DNA of 64,000 nt, taken from assembly GCF_011382965.1 (NCBI RefSeq), contig NZ_CP049934.1, positions 434,001 to 498,000 on the forward strand, read 5' to 3'. The DNA is from Leucobacter insecticola (lineage in GTDB: Bacteria; Actinomycetota; Actinomycetes; Actinomycetales; Microbacteriaceae). The notes under the pieces are model-generated. The model had not been told where the DNA came from. It did not search any database and saw only the letters and a list, made by a program, of their open reading frames with translations. Below, piece after piece: positions 18,614-27,136 of the stretch; the first letter of the stretch is position 1, and each line of letters opens with the position of its first letter. The position numbers and the translations under genes were made by a program.

Positions 18614-20320
18614 TCAAGAGCGGGATCCTGGCCCCCGAGAAATGTGCGACCGCGCGTGTGCCACAGCGAGCCCGAGCTCCGTGAACAGATGGTTCGCATG
18701 ACGCAGCGATTCAATTACACCAAGCCGCCGCATCAGCACCAGGTGTTCGTCGCGGATCCCCTTGATGAGCACCGTGACACCGCGCTGCTCCAGGTTCGTC
18801 ACAAGCTCAGTCAGCGTGCGCGCGCCGGTGCCGTCGACCATCTGCAGGTGCGACAGGCGCAAGATCACGACCTCGATCCCTTCCTGCGCGCTAATGCGAT
18901 CCAGGATCTGTTCCGCCGCGCCGAAAAACAGTGAACCGTCGATGCGGAAGAGCGCGATCCTCTCATCACCCGCAGCTTCCTCTCCGGGCAGCTTCTCACG
19001 CCGCACATCACTCGATTTGCTGAGCGCGCGCAGCACAAAGAAAGCTGCGACGAAGATGCCGATCCCGACCGCAAAAACAAGATCAACGCTGACGGTGACG
19101 AGCGCAGTGACCACAAACACCACCACATCGGATCTCGTGGAACGCAGCACCTGCTTCACGACGGTGGGCGAGATCATTCGTGCTGCGGTCACCATGAGCA
19201 CTCCGGCGAGGGCCGCGAGGGGGATCACCGAGACTATATTCGCCGCGAGGTATACGACCGCAAGCAGTGCCCCCGAGTGCACGATCGCAGAGAGGCGGCT
19301 CCGTGCCCCAGCCCGTACATTCACCGCGGTCCGGGCGATGGCGCCGGTTGCGGGCATGCCCCCAAAGAATCCCGCGGCGATGGATGCGAGTCCCTGCCCG
19401 ACCAACTCTCGGTCAGCATTCACCGGGCCGGTATCCGACATTGACGCAGCCACCCTGGCAGAGAGCAGTGATTCGATCGCTGCGAGCGCCGCGACCGCAC
19501 AGGCTGGGCCGAGCAGATCCGAGATCATCGCCGGATCGATGCCAGGGAACGTGGGCAACGGTAGCGAACGCGGAAGCTCACCAATCGTCGTCAGCGGTAA
19601 CTGCAGCAGATCCGCGACCACCGTGACAACAACGATGGCGACAAATGAGGCCGGGATCTTCGCGCTCAACCTGCCCAGGATCACCATGATGGCGGCAACG
19701 GCGACGACGACACCCAGCGGAACCAAAGCGAAGGGAAACTCGGCCTGTAGGCAGGATTGAATCGCCGCGACCACGGCATTGGTGCTGTGCCCGGATCCGG
19801 CGATCCCGAGCGCGCTCGGCACCTGCTGCAGGAAGATAATGATGCCGATGCCGACCGTGAAGCCCTCGATCACCGGCCAGGGCAGAAAGCTCACCGCGCG
19901 CCCGAGGCGGAGGATCCCCGCGACGAGAACGATGAGCCCGGCGAGAATACTCACGACGACCACGGCCCCGACGCCGAAATTGACCACAATTGGCGCGAGG
20001 ACCACCACCATCGCCCCGGTCGGCCCCGAGACCTGCACGTTCGAACCGCCAAACACGGCGGCAACGAGCCCCGCCACGATTGCCGTGATCAGCCCAGACT
20101 CCGCACCTACACCTGAGCTCACTCCGAACGCGAGCGCAAGAGGGAGCGCAACGATACCAACAGTGATACCCGCGATAACATCCCCGCGCCAGGTATGACG
20201 CAGCCCAGCATAATCTCGGCGGCTGGGCAGCAACGTCAACGCGCGCTGCAAGAACCCGGTCAATGCAATGTCCGAGTCTCGCCACCCGTTACTACCGAAA
20301 CCATGCTGCTCTCTGTTCAA
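18614..20320 (-). CDS. SulP-family anion transporter with STAS domain
   Basis: The 568-residue protein has about ten to twelve membrane spans with the SulP signature region (GDVIAGITVGIVALPLALAFGVSSG, then VFGGSNVQVSGPTGAM). A cytoplasmic C-terminal STAS domain follows (RIDGSLFFGAAEQI, VVILRLSHLQMVDGTGARTL). SulP proteins move sulfate, bicarbonate, dicarboxylates or similar anions; the substrate cannot be read from sequence. The listed start is a TTG at 20320 and the N-terminus is uncertain by a few codons. It lies 67 bp upstream of the ABC exporter on the same strand. Confidence 0.88.
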   Translation of the reverse strand: MNREQHGFGSNGWRDSDIALTGFLQRALTLLPSRRDYAGLRHTWRGDVIAGITVGIVALPLALAFGVSSGVGAESGLITAIVAGLVAAVFGGSNVQVSGPTGAMVVVLAPIVVNFGVGAVVVVSILAGLIVLVAGILRLGRAVSFLPWPVIEGFTVGIGIIIFLQQVPSALGIAGSGHSTNAVVAAIQSCLQAEFPFALVPLGVVVAVAAIMVILGRLSAKIPASFVAIVVVTVVADLLQLPLTTIGELPRSLPLPTFPGIDPAMISDLLGPACAVAALAAIESLLSARVAASMSDTGPVNADRELVGQGLASIAAGFFGGMPATGAIARTAVNVRAGARSRLSAIVHSGALLAVVYLAANIVSVIPLAALAGVLMVTAARMISPTVVKQVLRSTRSDVVVFVVTALVTVSVDLVFAVGIGIFVAAFFVLRALSKSSDVRREKLPGEEAAGDERIALFRIDGSLFFGAAEQILDRISAQEGIEVVILRLSHLQMVDGTGARTLTELVTNLEQRGVTVLIKGIRDEHLVLMRRLGVIESLRHANHLFTELGLAVAHARSHISRGPGSRS

Positions 20321-20392
20321 AGCTTCGCCCTGCCCGGTGCTGTGATGCTTCGATCCTAGCGGCTCAGAAATGAGCGCCGGGGCGGATCACAC

Positions 20393-20860
20393 CTAGCTCG
20401 CGCCGAACAGCCCCGTCGCGAGCACCAACAAGCCAATGACCACAAACACGAAAGCAAAGAACTGCATCGGGATAAAGAAGAGGGTGTGCCTGTTGCGTCC
20501 TGCTTGAGTGAGAGTCGACACTTCCGATGCCAGCAGTGCATCAGACATGTGCTGAGCCTCTTCAACTGAGGTCGGCTGAGGTTGCCCCGGCCCGAGCGAG
20601 AACATCCCCGTATTTGCCAGTTCGTCCAGCTGTGCGCGCCGTTCGCGCGCCCAGAGATCGACCTTGCGCTCGGGATTCGTGCGATTCATAGCTACGCCCG
20701 TGAACCAGGTTCCTACTGCCGCGAGCAGGATAAACACGCCAGCCCAGAGCGGAAACGCGGAGGAGGATGATCCGCCTGCGCCCAGCATTCCCGCCAGCAC
20801 TACCGCCGCTGCCGCATAGAAAATCGGGATGATTCCCCACCCGCGCCAAATGATCAACAT
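20393..20860 (-). CDS. Small membrane protein of unknown function
   Basis: The 155-residue protein has two N-terminal spans (IIPIFYAAAAVVLAGMLG and LWAGVFILLAAVGTWFTGVAM), a polar middle rich in charged residues (NPERKVDLWARERRAQLDELAN) and a C-terminal span (FFIPMQFFAFVFVVIGLLVL). I do not recognise a family. The ATG at 20860 has GGAGG 4 bp upstream, so it is preferred over 20890. The next 245 bp up to the thiamine-binding gene show nothing clear. Confidence 0.7.
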   Translation of the reverse strand: MLIIWRGWGIIPIFYAAAAVVLAGMLGAGGSSSSAFPLWAGVFILLAAVGTWFTGVAMNRTNPERKVDLWARERRAQLDELANTGMFSLGPGQPQPTSVEEAQHMSDALLASEVSTLTQAGRNRHTLFFIPMQFFAFVFVVIGLLVLATGLFGAS

Positions 20861-21106
20861 TCTGCCTCCACAGTTAATGTCAAAGAACACTATATTTCAT
20901 GAATGCCATCGAAGAAGACACGTGCAAACTATCTACCGCCCTGAACGTGCACGCAAACGCTGGATCAACCAGTTGGAGAGTCCGGGGTGCTGAGTGGAAA
21001 TCAATTCCTCGTCAGCTCGAGAGAACGACTCTTCGCGCATGAGCGACGTGTCTCAGAAACGGCTTCCGGCTTGATTGCTGCGGGAAGTCGATTCCGAGAC
21101 ACCACA

Positions 21107-21418
21107 CTAGCCTCCTGCTCCATCAATCGCGCGCTCGAGCCGTTCGAGTTTGCCATCAATCTCGCCCTCGTAGCCGGGACGAATATCGGCCTTGATCACG
21201 AGCGAGATCCGCGATCCGAACGGGGCAACCGCATCTGTCGCCCGCTTCACCACATCAAACACCTCGTCCCACTCACCTTCAATCTCGGTGAACATTGATG
21301 AGGTGCGATTCGGCAGGCCGGAATCGCGAACCACCTTAACGGCGGCAGCCACCGCGTCGTGCACTGAGCCATCTGCCCGGCCAGTTCCGGACGGAGCTAC
21401 GGAGAATGCAAGAATCAT
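21107..21418 (-). CDS. MTH1187-family thiamine-binding protein
   Basis: The 103-residue protein has the family pattern MILAFSVAPSGTG, VHDAVAAAVKVVRDSGL, TSSMFTEIEGEWDEVFDVVKRATDAV and SRISLVIKADIRPGYEGEIDGKLERLE. The family forms compact tetramers that bind thiamine or its pyrimidine moiety; the physiological role is not firmly known. It lies 36 bp downstream of cdd on the same strand. I looked for a TPP riboswitch upstream and saw none. Confidence 0.8.
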   Translation of the reverse strand: MILAFSVAPSGTGRADGSVHDAVAAAVKVVRDSGLPNRTSSMFTEIEGEWDEVFDVVKRATDAVAPFGSRISLVIKADIRPGYEGEIDGKLERLERAIDGAGG

Positions 21419-21454
21419 GGGCTTCCTTTCAAATGCGAGGGAATGATCATCAGC

Positions 21455-21865
21455 CTATTCGAGCGCCCCCGGCCCGAAGGCTTCGGGAAGCATCTCGGCG
21501 ATGGGCTTCGGGCCTGCGGGCGTGTTGAGCACAAGCCCTGGAGCCGCAGCTTCACAGAGCAACTGCCTGCAGCGCCCGCAGGGAGTGAGGGTGCGACCGG
21601 AGTCGTCGACGCAGTCAAACGCCACCAGCATGCCCGCAGCTACGCCCGCGGTTCCCCCTCCCAGATGCAACTGCCCAATCATCACGCACTCGGCACAGAG
21701 CGTGAGCCCGTAGCTCGCATTCTCAACGTTGCAGCCGGAGATGATCCGTCCGTCATCCACAAGAGCGGCACATCCCACCCGCAGCCCTGAGTAGGGCGCG
21801 TAAGCGTGCAATGCCGCGGCGAGCGCCGACTCTCGAAGCGCTGCCCAATCGACCGAGTTATCCAT
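21455..21865 (-). CDS. cdd: Cytidine deaminase
   Basis: The 136-residue protein has the size of the small tetrameric cytidine deaminase. It deaminates cytidine and deoxycytidine to uridine forms in pyrimidine salvage. Visible motifs are YSGLRVGCAALVDDG, SGCNVENASYGLTLCAE (first zinc Cys and the catalytic Glu) and TPCGRCRQLL (the PCxxC pair of zinc ligands). All key residues are present. The following thiamine-binding gene is on the same strand. Confidence 0.93.
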   Translation of the reverse strand: MDNSVDWAALRESALAAALHAYAPYSGLRVGCAALVDDGRIISGCNVENASYGLTLCAECVMIGQLHLGGGTAGVAAGMLVAFDCVDDSGRTLTPCGRCRQLLCEAAAPGLVLNTPAGPKPIAEMLPEAFGPGALE

Positions 21866-21904
21866 AGTTCACAGCGTAGCTGGGCCCGGGCGCTGCTTTC
21901 GATC

Positions 21905-21999
21905 TGGCTGACGACGAGAACCTAGTAATCCGACGAGAAGCACCTCTACCGACGCACGTGTGATGCATTCTCGTCGAAATACTGGCTTCTCAACGAAAA
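21905..21999. repeat. Dispersed intergenic repeat, copy 1 (CGACGAGAAG family)
   Basis: CGACGAGAAG at 21931-21940 is followed about 27 bp later by GATGCATTCTCGTCGAAATACTG, seen as two blocks (21962-21972 and 21973-21984). The arms are inverted and could form a stem-loop. The same layout recurs at 38111-38207. A third half-copy (GACGACGAGAA) lies at 21910-21920. It sits between cdd and a decayed GNAT gene. Confidence 0.6.
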
Positions 22000-22003
22000 G
22001 GGG

Positions 22004-22270
22004 TCAACGACGGGACAAGCGATACTCCAGGCCGAGCAGCGCGCCGGTATCGAGGCGACGGGCCGCAAAAGGGATCATCGATCCGGATCGCTGCAACTCA
22101 AGACGCCGCTCAATCTCCTCCCCCATTGCTTCTGGCCGCGGGATCTTCGTCTACCACAGCTCCCACAGGCGACCGTCAGAGACCGCCGCAGTCAGCCCCT
22201 CGAGATGATCGAACGCAAGCGGCTCGAGCGCGACAAGATTTCCGGTGAGCGTGCCAGGATGCTGCAGCAT
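22004..22270 (-). pseudogene. GNAT acetyltransferase remnant with in-frame stop
   Basis: Reading from the ATG at 22270 gives MLQHPGTLTGNLVALEPLAF, then GRLWELW, a TAG stop (22151-22153), and TKIPRPEAMGEEIERRLELQ, GSMIPFAARRLDTGALLGLEYR before a TGA at 22004. The pattern LWELWY-P-MxxEIERRL followed by SMIPF and TGALLG is the first half of RimJ-type GNAT proteins, where the stop replaces an expected Tyr. The acetyl-CoA-binding C-terminal half is absent. It is a genuine remnant, not a homopolymer break. Confidence 0.7.
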
Positions 22271-22309
22271 GTGGATTCCTTAACGACAACTAGATGTATT
22301 CTGGGAAAC

Positions 22310-22516
22310 ATGAAATCACGTGGCTTTTTGGGACTTCCCTCGCAAGTACAAGAACTCATTTTGAACGGCCTCGATGACGAGGTCAATACGGCGGAATCAA
22401 GCATCAAGGTGATTGAGCAGACTCAGCCACTCGACACCGATATGCTGAGCGCACTGAAGGGCGACATCCTGCGGGTGAAGCGACTCCGTACGGCCCTCAC
22501 CAGCGGTCAGGCCTAA
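22310..22516 (+). CDS. Small hypothetical protein
   Basis: A 68-residue frame reads MKSRGFLGLPSQVQELILNGLDDEVNTAESS, then IKVIEQTQPLDTDMLSALKG and DILRVKRLRTALTSGQA. It is mostly helical, with no membrane segment and no family I recognise. The frame is open upstream to 22205, but that part overlaps the GNAT remnant. A GGGA lies 3 bp before the ATG and an AT-rich stretch (TAGATGTATT, 22291-22300) could be a -10. It converges with the Lrp gene. Confidence 0.5.
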   Translation: MKSRGFLGLPSQVQELILNGLDDEVNTAESSIKVIEQTQPLDTDMLSALKGDILRVKRLRTALTSGQA

Positions 22517-22566
22517 ACGCTCAATAGGTAGCCGCTTGGCCTCGCGGGTCTGGCAAGCAACCCGGC

Positions 22567-23007
22567 TCACATCCCGTTCGTCTCAAAGTCCTCGAAGATG
22601 AGCTGGGTCCGTGTGCCTCGCACCGCGGAGATCGCCTGAATCTCCTCCAGAACCACGCGCCGCAGATCCTGGTTGTCGCGCGCCCGCACGAGAGCAATCA
22701 CATCGAATTCGCCCCCGATGAGTGCGATATGACGGACCTCCGGGATCTTGGTGAGCCGCTCCCGCAGTTCTTGCCATTCCAGTTGATTGGCCGAGATCGT
22801 GACGTACGCCGAGGTCCGTTTGCCGGCGAGCACCGGATCTGTTTGCACCGTGAACCCGCGAATGATGCCCGTGTCGACGAGTCGTTTGAAACGCGCGTGT
22901 GCGCTCGCCCGCGACACATGAAGCACCTCCGCGAGAGTGGTCATCGAGACGCGAGCATCGGAGGCGAGCACCTCAAGGATCCCGCGGTCAATCTCGTCTA
23001 ACTCCAT
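22567..23007 (-). CDS. Lrp/AsnC-family regulator
   Basis: The 146-residue protein has the standard layout. The N-terminal winged helix (LDEIDRGILEVLASDARVSMTTLAEVLHVSRASAHARFKRLVDTGIIRGF) is followed by a RAM/ACT-like effector domain (AYVTISANQLEWQELRERLTKIPEVRHIALIGGEFDVIALVRARD). Members sense amino acids. It follows the ABC-transporter ATPase gene by 85 bp on the same strand, so it likely regulates that transporter and the upstream aminotransferase in response to an amino acid. Confidence 0.88.
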   Translation of the reverse strand: MELDEIDRGILEVLASDARVSMTTLAEVLHVSRASAHARFKRLVDTGIIRGFTVQTDPVLAGKRTSAYVTISANQLEWQELRERLTKIPEVRHIALIGGEFDVIALVRARDNQDLRRVVLEEIQAISAVRGTRTQLIFEDFETNGM

Positions 23008-23092
23008 CAGCGCTCACCCCCTTTCTTTACTCCGGCTGGTGCAAGGCTGTTCTGACGGCCCCGCGACATCGCACACCCCTCGCACGACATCA

Positions 23093-23884
23093 CTACGTCA
23101 GAAGAGCCCGGTCATCCAGCATGGCGCCCTTGATTTTCGCGAACTCCTCAAGCAACAGCGGCACTGTGAGCGACTTCTTCTCCTCTGCAGTTGCTTGGAA
23201 AACGATCTGTCCCTCATGCATCATGATGAGACGGTTGCCGAGACGTAGCGCCTGCTCCATGTTGTGGGTGACCATGAGTGTGGTGAGCCCTCCCTGCGAC
23301 ACGATGCGCTCCGTGAGGTCGGTGACGAGCGCTGCCCGCTGCGGATCCAGCGCCGCCGTGTGCTCATCAAGCAGCAGGATCCGAGGTTTCGTGAATCCCG
23401 CCATAAGCAGCGAGAGCGCCTGGCGTTGGCCTCCGGAGAGCAGCCCCACCTTTGCGGGCAACCGGTTCTCGAGGCCGAGCTCAAGGGTGGCCAGTTCTTC
23501 ACGGAAGCGTGCGCGCTGCTTCGCGGTGAGGGCAAGGCCAAGGCCCCGCGGCTGACCTCGGCGCAGCGCGAGTGCCAAGTTTTGTTCGATCGTGAGATTC
23601 GGCGCGGTGCCAGCCATCGGATCCTGAAACACACGCCCGATGTACTTGGCGCGCTGAAACTCCTGCAGCCGGTTCACCCGTTTGCCGTCGATATCAATCG
23701 TGCCCGAATCGACGGTATAGCGGCCGGAGACTGCGTTCAGCAGCGTCGACTTGCCCGCACCGTTCGAACCGATCACGGTGACAAAGTCGCCCTCGTCAAG
23801 CGTCAGATTGAGATTCACGAGTGCCTTACGCTCGTTGACGGTGCCGGGGAAGAATGTCTTGGAAATCTTGTCAATACTCAACAT
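23093..23884 (-). CDS. ABC transporter ATPase, TrpZ-like
   Basis: The 263-residue ATPase has Walker A GSNGAGKSTLLN, Q-loop RVFQDPMAGTAPNLTIEQN, signature LSGGQRQAL, Walker B ILLLDEHTAALDP and switch MVTHNMEQAL. The PMAGTAPNLTIEQNLALALRRG stretch is characteristic of the importer family with an ABC_sub_bind lipoprotein (TrpXYZ-like; some members import tryptophan or tyrosine). It starts 6 bp after the permease gene, so the two are co-transcribed. Substrate specificity is inferred only from family and neighbours. Confidence 0.88.
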   Translation of the reverse strand: MLSIDKISKTFFPGTVNERKALVNLNLTLDEGDFVTVIGSNGAGKSTLLNAVSGRYTVDSGTIDIDGKRVNRLQEFQRAKYIGRVFQDPMAGTAPNLTIEQNLALALRRGQPRGLGLALTAKQRARFREELATLELGLENRLPAKVGLLSGGQRQALSLLMAGFTKPRILLLDEHTAALDPQRAALVTDLTERIVSQGGLTTLMVTHNMEQALRLGNRLIMMHEGQIVFQATAEEKKSLTVPLLLEEFAKIKGAMLDDRALLT

Positions 23885-23890
23885 GGCTGA

Positions 23891-24916
23891 CTACTCCTCA
23901 CCGTTCTTTGCTGCGGGTTCCTTGGCGTGGGATGTTTCGCTTGCCCTCAAGCCGACCACGCCCACTCCAGCCGTTAGCGCGACCCCTGGATCAGCACCAG
24001 ATTTGGGCGCCACCTTGCCGCCTCGTCCTTTCAGCGATGGTACCCGTTTCAAGAAACCCCAGCGCGGCAACAGCAACGCCAGCACCACGAGCACCGCGGT
24101 AACAAGTTTCATGTCGTTCGGGTCAAGCCCGACCATCATGGCGAAGAAGATGATCATCCGATAGAGCAGGGCACCAAAGACGACCGCGAAGCTCGCGATC
24201 CAGATGTACTTCGAACCGAATACGGCCTGGCCCAAAATGACGGAGGCGAGGCCGACCAGGATCAGACCGATACCCATGCTGATGTCGGCGAATCCCGTGT
24301 ATTGGGCCACAATTGCGCCGCAGAGCGCGACAAGGCCGTTTGACAGCGCGAGGGTCAGGATCGTGGTGCGATCCGTGCTGACACCAAAGCTGCGAATCAT
24401 CGGCGGGTTGTCACCCGTGGCTTGGATCGAGAGGCCAAGACTCGTCGAGAGAAACCAGTCGATAATGAACTTGAGCGCCATCACTCCAACGAAGAGGAGC
24501 AGCACACCCAGCCAGGTTCCCAAGATTTTTTCATCGCGCAGCCAGGTGAAGACGGTCTCGGCACGCAGCAGCGGAAGATTCGCGGCAACTGTTGATCCCT
24601 CTTTCGCCGTTCCCATAATGCGGAGGTTAATAGACCACAGGGCAATCATGGTCAAGATCCCGGCCAGCAGGCCATCAATCTTGCCCTTCGTGTGCAACAG
24701 ACCGGTGACCATGCCGGCCACCATGCCCGCGGCACCCCCTGCGAGGGTGGCAAGAATAGGGTTCTGACCGTTCGTGATTAGTGCAGCAGCTACCGCTGCG
24801 CCCATAGTGAAGCTACCGTCGACGGTCAGGTCGGGGAAGTTCAACACTTTGAATGTGAGGTAGACCCCGAGGGCCATCACCCCGTAAATGAGCCCAAGCT
24901 CGAGTGCGCCAATCAT
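23891..24916 (-). CDS. ABC transporter permease, TrpY-like
   Basis: The 341-residue protein has eight to nine hydrophobic spans in the BPD_transp_2 (branched-chain amino-acid-type) fold, including LGVYLTFKVLNFPDLTVDGSFTMGAAVAA, typical of this transporter family. A polar C-terminal tail of about 60 residues follows (KRVPSLKGRGGKVAPKSG onward), longer than usual. It forms the membrane channel for the ATPase downstream and the binding lipoprotein upstream. A strong inverted repeat separates it from the lipoprotein gene and may reduce its expression relative to that gene. Confidence 0.88.
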   Translation of the reverse strand: MIGALELGLIYGVMALGVYLTFKVLNFPDLTVDGSFTMGAAVAAALITNGQNPILATLAGGAAGMVAGMVTGLLHTKGKIDGLLAGILTMIALWSINLRIMGTAKEGSTVAANLPLLRAETVFTWLRDEKILGTWLGVLLLFVGVMALKFIIDWFLSTSLGLSIQATGDNPPMIRSFGVSTDRTTILTLALSNGLVALCGAIVAQYTGFADISMGIGLILVGLASVILGQAVFGSKYIWIASFAVVFGALLYRMIIFFAMMVGLDPNDMKLVTAVLVVLALLLPRWGFLKRVPSLKGRGGKVAPKSGADPGVALTAGVGVVGLRASETSHAKEPAAKNGEE

Positions 24917-24956
24917 GAACTGGTCCTTTTGTTTTTGTTGATCTACAAAACACCGC

Positions 24957-25021
24957 TTGAGCGGGCTTGCGAGTCGAAACCGAGGATCCCGGATCCCGGA
25001 TCCCGGCTCGCAAGCCCGCTC
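24957..25021. repeat. Hairpin in the transporter operon; dispersed repeat copy
   Basis: Arms GAGCGGGCTTGCGAG (24959-24973) and CTCGCAAGCCCGCTC (25007-25021) are perfect 15-bp inverted repeats. The loop contains three tandem GGATCCC units (24984-25004). The left arm with flank is the reverse complement of the element at 30588-30609 (TTTCGACTCGCAAGC-CGCTCAA). Its position between the lipoprotein stop and the permease start fits an mRNA-stabilising or attenuating hairpin. Confidence 0.65.
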
Positions 25022-25037
25022 GATGATGCGGATGTAA

Positions 25038-26021
25038 CTACTCGACGGTCTCGGCCTTGTCGAGGATCGACGCCGGGATCGTTACGCCGAAGCGCTCGGC
25101 TGCGGCGGGGTTCACCACGTAGGTGTACTCCTTCGAGAGTTCCACCGACATGGTTGCGGGATCCGCGCCGTCCTTGAGGATCTTGAGCGCCATTTCGCCG
25201 GTCTGGTACCCAAGCTTGGTGTAGTCGATCCCGAGCGTCGCAATTGCGCCGCCCTCGACCGTACCGGACTCGGCGCCGATAACAGGGATCTTCTTCGCTT
25301 CAGCTACCTGAATGAGCGCGGCGATACCCGACACCACCATGTTGTCGGTGGGCACGTAGATCGAGTCCACGTCGCCGAGTGACTCAACCGCCTGCGCGAT
25401 GTCGTTTGCCGTTGTGACAGATGCTTCCTTGATCTCAAGGTCAAGCTTCGAAGCCGCTTCCTTCGCGGCCTTCACCTGCACCTCTGAGTTCACCTCACCC
25501 GAGCTGTACACGATGCCGACAGTCTTGACATCGGGCACGAGTTCTTTCAGGAGTTTCAGCTGCTCGTCGATCGGTGCGGCGTCGCTCGTACCGGTGACGT
25601 TGCCACCGGGCTTCTCATCAGACTTGACGAGTTCCGCAGAGACCGCGTCGGTGACGGCAGTGAACAGAACTGGCTTGTCTGTGATTGCCTGCGCTGCTGC
25701 CTGCGCTGCAGGTGTAGCAACGGCAAGCACCAGGTCAACATTGCTGGAGGCGAAGCCCTGTGCCATCGTCACGGCAGTCGCCTGCTCACCATTCGCGTTC
25801 TTGACATCCCACTTGACCTCGACGCCGGCATCTTTGAAGGCGTCCTGGAATCCCTTGGTCGCGGCATCGAGCGCGGGGTGCTGCACGAGCTGAATGACAC
25901 CGATCGAGTAGGACTCGGCCTTGGTGTCGCCATTGTCGCCGGAGTCACTGCTGCAACCCGCCAGCGCCAGGGCACCGGCGGCTGCGAGTGCCAGCCCGGC
26001 TGTAAGCTTCCGATTCTTCAT
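25038..26021 (-). CDS. ABC transporter substrate-binding lipoprotein, TrpX-like
   Basis: The 327-residue protein has a lipoprotein signal peptide (MKNRKLTAGLALAAAGALAL) and lipobox ALAGC with Cys23. The two-lobe ABC_sub_bind fold follows (SIGVIQLVQHPALDAATKGFQDAF, NVTGTSDAAPIDEQLKLLKELVPD, VGIVYSSGEVNSEVQ, VDSIYVPTDNMVVSG, ATLGIDYTKLGYQTGEMALKIL). It captures the substrate outside the membrane. The family includes tryptophan and tyrosine binders, and the adjacent aminotransferase supports an aromatic substrate. It is 59 bp downstream of the aminotransferase gene. Confidence 0.9.
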   Translation of the reverse strand: MKNRKLTAGLALAAAGALALAGCSSDSGDNGDTKAESYSIGVIQLVQHPALDAATKGFQDAFKDAGVEVKWDVKNANGEQATAVTMAQGFASSNVDLVLAVATPAAQAAAQAITDKPVLFTAVTDAVSAELVKSDEKPGGNVTGTSDAAPIDEQLKLLKELVPDVKTVGIVYSSGEVNSEVQVKAAKEAASKLDLEIKEASVTTANDIAQAVESLGDVDSIYVPTDNMVVSGIAALIQVAEAKKIPVIGAESGTVEGGAIATLGIDYTKLGYQTGEMALKILKDGADPATMSVELSKEYTYVVNPAAAERFGVTIPASILDKAETVE

Positions 26022-26080
26022 AATGATTTCCTTTTCTTGATGGGGTGTTCTCGATGATGCACAGTTGAGTGCCGCCGAGC

Positions 26081-27136
26081 TTAGGCGGCTGGGGCGGTGT
26101 TCCCGATCGCAGCGAGGAACCGATCGTTCATCTCGGGGCTGCCGATAGTGACGCGAATCCCGTCTCCGAGGAACGCCCGGGCAACAACGCCGTGTTCACG
26201 AAGGATCGCGTCAACCTCCGCGGTCGCCGATCCGGTCCGCAGCCACACAAAATTGCCGAGGGAATCGTGAAGTTGCCAGCCAGAATCGCGGAGCTTGGCG
26301 ACGACGCGGGTCCTCTCCCCAAGAATCACATCGACCCGCTCCTGCAGTTCTGATTCCGCGTCGAGAGAGGCGATCGCGGCGGCCTGGGCGAGGGTGCTGA
26401 CGCCGAAGGGCACCGCCACGCGCCTCAAGTTGGTCGCAACCCGCTCCGGCGCAATCGCGTAGCCGACGCGCAGGCCCGCGAGGCCGTAGGCTTTCGAAAA
26501 GGTGTGCAGGACCGCGACGTTGGGGTGGCTGCGGAAGAACTCAAGCCCATCAACCGATTCGGGATCGTCGTCGAAGTGCGAGTAGGCCTCGTCAATGACC
26601 ACCAGCACCTCTTTCGGCACACGATCCAAGAAGTTCTGCATCTCGGCGCGGGTGACGACGGAACCAGTCGGGTTATTGGGGGTGCAGATGAAGATGAGGC
26701 GGGTACGATCCGTGATCGCCGCGACCATCGCATCAAGGTCGTGACGATCATCGGCGGTCAGTGGCACCGGCACCGGGGTTGCCCCGGCAACCTGCACCAG
26801 GATCGGGTACGCCTCGAAGGAGCGCCACGCAAACATGACCTCGTCGCCCTCGCCCGCACTCGCGTGAATGAGCTGCGAGGCGACCTCGACGGATCCGGAT
26901 CCCACCGCGACCTCTTCGGGACGGACATTCCAACGTTCGGCGAGCCTCGCGACGAGCCCTGCAGCCGACATATCCGGGTACAGATGGAACGATGTCGCAC
27001 ACTCGCGCACAACCTCGGCGACGGATTCGAGGGGCGGATAGGGGTTCTCGTTTGACGAGAGTTTGATCGCGTCCGGGATCGACTTCCCCTGCACATATGC
27101 GGGCAGCGCCTCGACGGCACTTCGCTGATACACCAT
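26081..27136 (-). CDS. HisC/Pat-type aminotransferase, probably aromatic amino acids
   Basis: The 351-residue class I/II PLP enzyme has the substrate-binding opening IKLSSNENPYPP, a cofactor region ENPYPP...GSGSVEVASQL, the motif CTPNNPTGSVV, VVIDEAYSHFD and the PLP lysine region HTFSKAYGLAGLRVGYAIA (Lys in SKAYG). The length and motifs fit histidinol-phosphate aminotransferase paralogues that in actinobacteria act on aromatic 2-oxo acids (Pat). There are no other histidine genes nearby and an aromatic-type ABC transporter follows, so the aromatic role is favoured. It is the first gene of the group. Confidence 0.82.
   Translation of the reverse strand: MVYQRSAVEALPAYVQGKSIPDAIKLSSNENPYPPLESVAEVVRECATSFHLYPDMSAAGLVARLAERWNVRPEEVAVGSGSVEVASQLIHASAGEGDEVMFAWRSFEAYPILVQVAGATPVPVPLTADDRHDLDAMVAAITDRTRLIFICTPNNPTGSVVTRAEMQNFLDRVPKEVLVVIDEAYSHFDDDPESVDGLEFFRSHPNVAVLHTFSKAYGLAGLRVGYAIAPERVATNLRRVAVPFGVSTLAQAAAIASLDAESELQERVDVILGERTRVVAKLRDSGWQLHDSLGNFVWLRTGSATAEVDAILREHGVVARAFLGDGIRVTIGSPEMNDRFLAAIGNTAPAA

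Noticed and set aside
21419..21454. TPP riboswitch before the thiamine-binding gene
   Set aside because: The gap to cdd is only 36 bp, too short for the aptamer.
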